DNA of 6,388 bases, taken from Nanoarchaeales archaeon. GTDB lineage: Archaea > Nanobdellota > Nanobdellia > Woesearchaeales > UBA583. A model generated the notes under the pieces. It saw only the letters and a list, made by a program, of their open reading frames with translations, was not told the DNA's origin and searched no databases. Shown here one piece after another: positions 4,474 to 6,388 of the stretch (position 1 is the stretch's first letter; every line of letters starts with the position of its first letter). The position numbers were made by a program, and so were the translations under genes. The stretch is taken from the NCBI GenBank assembly GCA_013215525.1, contig JABSQY010000091.1, forward strand, positions 1 through 6,388, given 5' to 3'.

Positions 4474-5256
4474 TTATTTATTTCCCATTTGTAGTTCCCA
4501 ACGACTAAGCACACCCACATCATTCGTATAAAAATCATCTGAAAAACCTGAAACTTTTTTATAAACATCAATCTCAACATAACCACAACAAGTAAGAATA
4601 TATGGCATTGAACAAGTTACAACTTCATCTGTAGTAAGCCAATTTTTCTTATCCAAAGGATTAGGTCTTAACTTATTTTCATTCCCAGTATCAACTGTAC
4701 TCACATTCACAAAGACGCTACTAAATCCAGACGCATCATTTGAAGACTTATATAACTTCTCCCTTAAAACATTTTTAGACTTTGTATAAGATAGCCAATA
4801 ACGAATATTATACTTATCACTAACTGAACCAAAAGCAACACAAGTTAAACTCTGTTTATCAGATAACTTATCCTTTAAACAAGAAACAAAATTTGTAAAA
4901 GTAATAACATTTGAACTAAAAACATTATCATCAATCCCATCACAATTCTCATCAACTTGGACTCCAAAACGTTCAAAAGAAAACTTTCCAACAGGATGAA
5001 CATATACAATATTTTTATACTCAGATAAATCAACATCACTAATATATTTCTTACAAGAATCATAATCTAATAAATCTAATTCCAATCTTGATAAAGAAAT
5101 TACATCACAAGATAAATTATTTTTAATGTATGAAACATAAGATTTACCTAAATTTCCATTAGCACCCGATACAATAAATAAATCTTTATTAGATTCAGTT
5201 TCTAATTTATCTTCTAACATATTACCCTTAACAAGTTTAGTAATTACAGTTTTCAT
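4474..5256 (-). CDS. Short-chain dehydrogenase/reductase (SDR) family protein, proximal copy
   Basis: A 260-aa Rossmann-fold protein. It has the nucleotide-binding loop G-A-N-G-N-L-G (31-37) after a strand (L-F-I-V-S), acid-rich S-R-L-E-L-D-L-L-D (56-64), N116 in the position of the structural SDR Asn, S144/S146 after strand five, and catalytic Y157-x3-K161 (S-Y-T-K-S-K). The glycine pattern is G-x-x-G-x-x-G, as in extended or atypical SDRs, although the length is that of classical ones. It shares H-x-x-G-K-x-x-F-E-x-x-G (87-98) and N-V-S-x-x-D-T-G (184-191) with its upstream neighbour. Substrate is unknown; an NAD(P)-dependent redox or epimerase role is inferred. The ATG at 5256 is eight bases after the neighbour's stop. 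An alternative ATG at 5220 has AAGGG just upstream and would remove 12 residues. Confidence 0.82.
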   Translation of the reverse strand: MKTVITKLVKGNMLEDKLETESNKDLFIVSGANGNLGKSYVSYIKNNLSCDVISLSRLELDLLDYDSCKKYISDVDLSEYKNIVYVHPVGKFSFERFGVQVDENCDGIDDNVFSSNVITFTNFVSCLKDKLSDKQSLTCVAFGSVSDKYNIRYWLSYTKSKNVLREKLYKSSNDASGFSSVFVNVSTVDTGNENKLRPNPLDKKNWLTTDEVVTCSMPYILTCCGYVEIDVYKKVSGFSDDFYTNDVGVLSRWELQMGNK

Positions 5257-5264
5257 TTTTCAAA

Positions 5265-6068
5265 TTAAACCTTATAAACAATATTATGTACTTCTTTCAT
5301 TCGCCTCCGAAAAGTTTCTGAATCCGAATAAAAACTAGCTTTATCAAACTTTAAAACTGGATTAAGAACTGTAAGTTCAGAGTATGAATTATGACCATCT
5401 AAAGGAATAATTTCTCTTGTTCTAAGCAACAACTCATCTAATTTTAACCAATGTTTTGTATCTGAAAAAGGTCTCCCTTTCAAATCTCCACCAGTATCAA
5501 TACTTGAAACATTAATAACTAAACTTGAAACATTACTATACTCTATAACTTGTTCCCTCATCAATTCACGAAGTTCATTTTTTGAATTTGAATATGATTG
5601 TTGATAAGGATTTGTAATTTCAGAATCCCTAGTTCCACCTATAACTACAAATTTAATTTTATCACTAAACTGTTTTAAAATCCCTTCTGAAACATGTTGA
5701 TAAGTTTGAAAATTTGAAGCATAAATGTCAGGTTTTGTAAAAGAATGATCATGACTATCTGAAATCGGATAACCCCAATTCTCAAACTCATCTTTCCCAA
5801 TACAATGTATAAGTATTAAACTTTTATATTGCTCAATATCTAAACCGTTTAAACATTTATTAACAGATAAAGGATTTAAAAAATCAACTAATATAGTTTG
5901 TTTTGACACTGACTTTAGATTAGAAGTAAAACCAAAAGTATCAAATTTATCATCAAACTGCGAAAAATAATTAAAATATTCTAAACCAACCTCCCCAGTA
6001 GAACCAGGAATTAATACTAAAGTTTTATCTTTATTCTCAACGTTATTATTCATATTTCTTAAATCCAT
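5265..6068 (-). CDS. SDR family protein, distal paralog with Thr at the catalytic Ser position
   Basis: A 267-aa protein of the same fold as its downstream neighbour. It shows G-S-T-G-E-V-G (22-28), N119, Y159-x3-K163 (S-Y-S-N-S-K), H-C-I-G-K-D-E-F-E-N-W-G (88-99) and I-N-V-S-S-I-D-T-G-G-D-L-K-G-R-P (185-200). The residue 13 before the catalytic Tyr is Thr146 in G-G-T, where the paralog has Ser. S149 is nearby, so activity is possible but uncertain. The C-terminal part (about 215-267) is diverged and more basic than in the neighbour. I chose the ATG at 6068, five bases after the preceding stop. The longer frame begins with TTG and overlaps the preceding gene; a third candidate is the ATG at 6053. 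The substrate is unknown. The two copies may form a heteromeric enzyme. Confidence 0.8.
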   Translation of the reverse strand: MDLRNMNNNVENKDKTLVLIPGSTGEVGLEYFNYFSQFDDKFDTFGFTSNLKSVSKQTILVDFLNPLSVNKCLNGLDIEQYKSLILIHCIGKDEFENWGYPISDSHDHSFTKPDIYASNFQTYQHVSEGILKQFSDKIKFVVIGGTRDSEITNPYQQSYSNSKNELRELMREQVIEYSNVSSLVINVSSIDTGGDLKGRPFSDTKHWLKLDELLLRTREIIPLDGHNSYSELTVLNPVLKFDKASFYSDSETFRRRMKEVHNIVYKV

Positions 6069-6073
6069 TTTTA

Positions 6074-6376
6074 TTAAATTTTTAAATCCCAATTAATTTT
6101 TTTTGCCAAAACATTATCAGATTCACAAATCATAAAAATTTCTTTGTCAAAATCAAATTCTTTTCTAGATAAATTTTCTAAACCCATAATTTCTGAATTA
6201 ATTTCATAACTTAAATTACAAATTATTTCATATGAATCTAAAGCTTGTTTTGTTTGAACATAATCTTTATTTTTAGTAAGTTCATTCTGTGAGTGAACTA
6301 ACATATTAAATTTTTCTAATTTATTTTCTAATTTATTCTCCTCAATTTGAATTGATTGTTTTATAGATTCAGGCAT
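6074..6376 (-). CDS. Hypothetical small helical protein, first visible gene of the SDR operon
   Basis: A 100-aa reading frame from the ATG at 6376, ending in TAA at 6074-6076, five bases before the SDR start. I do not recognise the family. The first half is charged and heptad-like (I-E-E-N-K-L-E-N-K-L-E-K-F, 10-22), and most of the rest also looks helical. There are two Cys, no signal peptide and no membrane segment. The frame stays open to the right edge (N-Y-T-L precedes this Met) and there is no Shine-Dalgarno, so the true start may lie outside the window. Tight spacing suggests co-transcription with the two SDR genes. Confidence 0.6.
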   Translation of the reverse strand: MPESIKQSIQIEENKLENKLEKFNMLVHSQNELTKNKDYVQTKQALDSYEIICNLSYEINSEIMGLENLSRKEFDFDKEIFMICESDNVLAKKINWDLKI

Positions 6377-6388
6377 TAAAGTATAGTT

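Noticed and set aside
4875..5063. 62-aa hydrophobic minus-strand frame inside the proximal SDR gene
   Set aside because: Frame-shifted reading of T-rich codons produces an I/L/M-rich peptide; the SDR frame explains the DNA.
6069..6092. TTG start for the distal SDR gene
   Set aside because: It overlaps the preceding gene by 19 bases and uses a rarer start codon; the ATG at 6068 gives normal spacing.

Overview
The window is AT-rich chromosomal DNA from an archaeon. The gene order uS13, uS4, uS11, RNA polymerase subunit D, uL13, uS9 is the archaeal alpha-operon arrangement. The archaeal/eukaryal-type ribosomal proteins (including eS27) and a separate RpoD subunit rule out a bacterium. The low GC, the one- to eight-base gene spacing, the trimmed RpoD and the missing eL18 gene suggest a reduced-genome lineage such as a DPANN archaeon (Woesearchaeota/Pacearchaeota-like). 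That placement is inference; no 16S rRNA is present.

Layout, left to right. Bases 1-100 hold the 3' end of an unidentified plus-strand gene. It converges on a minus-strand toxin-antitoxin pair (149-603): a 53-aa antitoxin-like gene overlaps a 99-aa RelE/ParE-type toxin by 7 bases, and a perfect 10-bp inverted repeat straddles the likely promoter. Next comes a short eS27 gene (779-952), then the compact ribosomal/polymerase operon (1048-4135), all on the minus strand. The operon has TATA-like boxes upstream of uS13, and one of them fits a leaderless transcript. The 338-bp gap 4136-4473 holds this promoter and a long U-rich tract that probably ends transcription of the block to its right. From 4474 to the right edge is a second minus-strand operon: a small helical protein of unknown function, then two adjacent diverged short-chain dehydrogenase/reductase (SDR) paralogs.

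How the genes work together. The ribosomal block co-expresses small- and large-subunit proteins with an RNA polymerase assembly subunit. Several uncommon details stand out. RpoD lacks the ferredoxin-like Fe-S insert but keeps an Rpb3-like four-cysteine motif. uS4 has an acidic tail built partly by a 33-base tandem duplication. uS11 has a roughly 50-residue charged N-terminal extension. eL18 and rpoN are absent from their usual positions. The SDR pair shares family-specific motifs outside the NAD(P) and catalytic signatures and is the least explained part of the window. I see no strong evidence for a wholly new defence or mobile system; the best leads are the SDR pair and the toxin-antitoxin control region.
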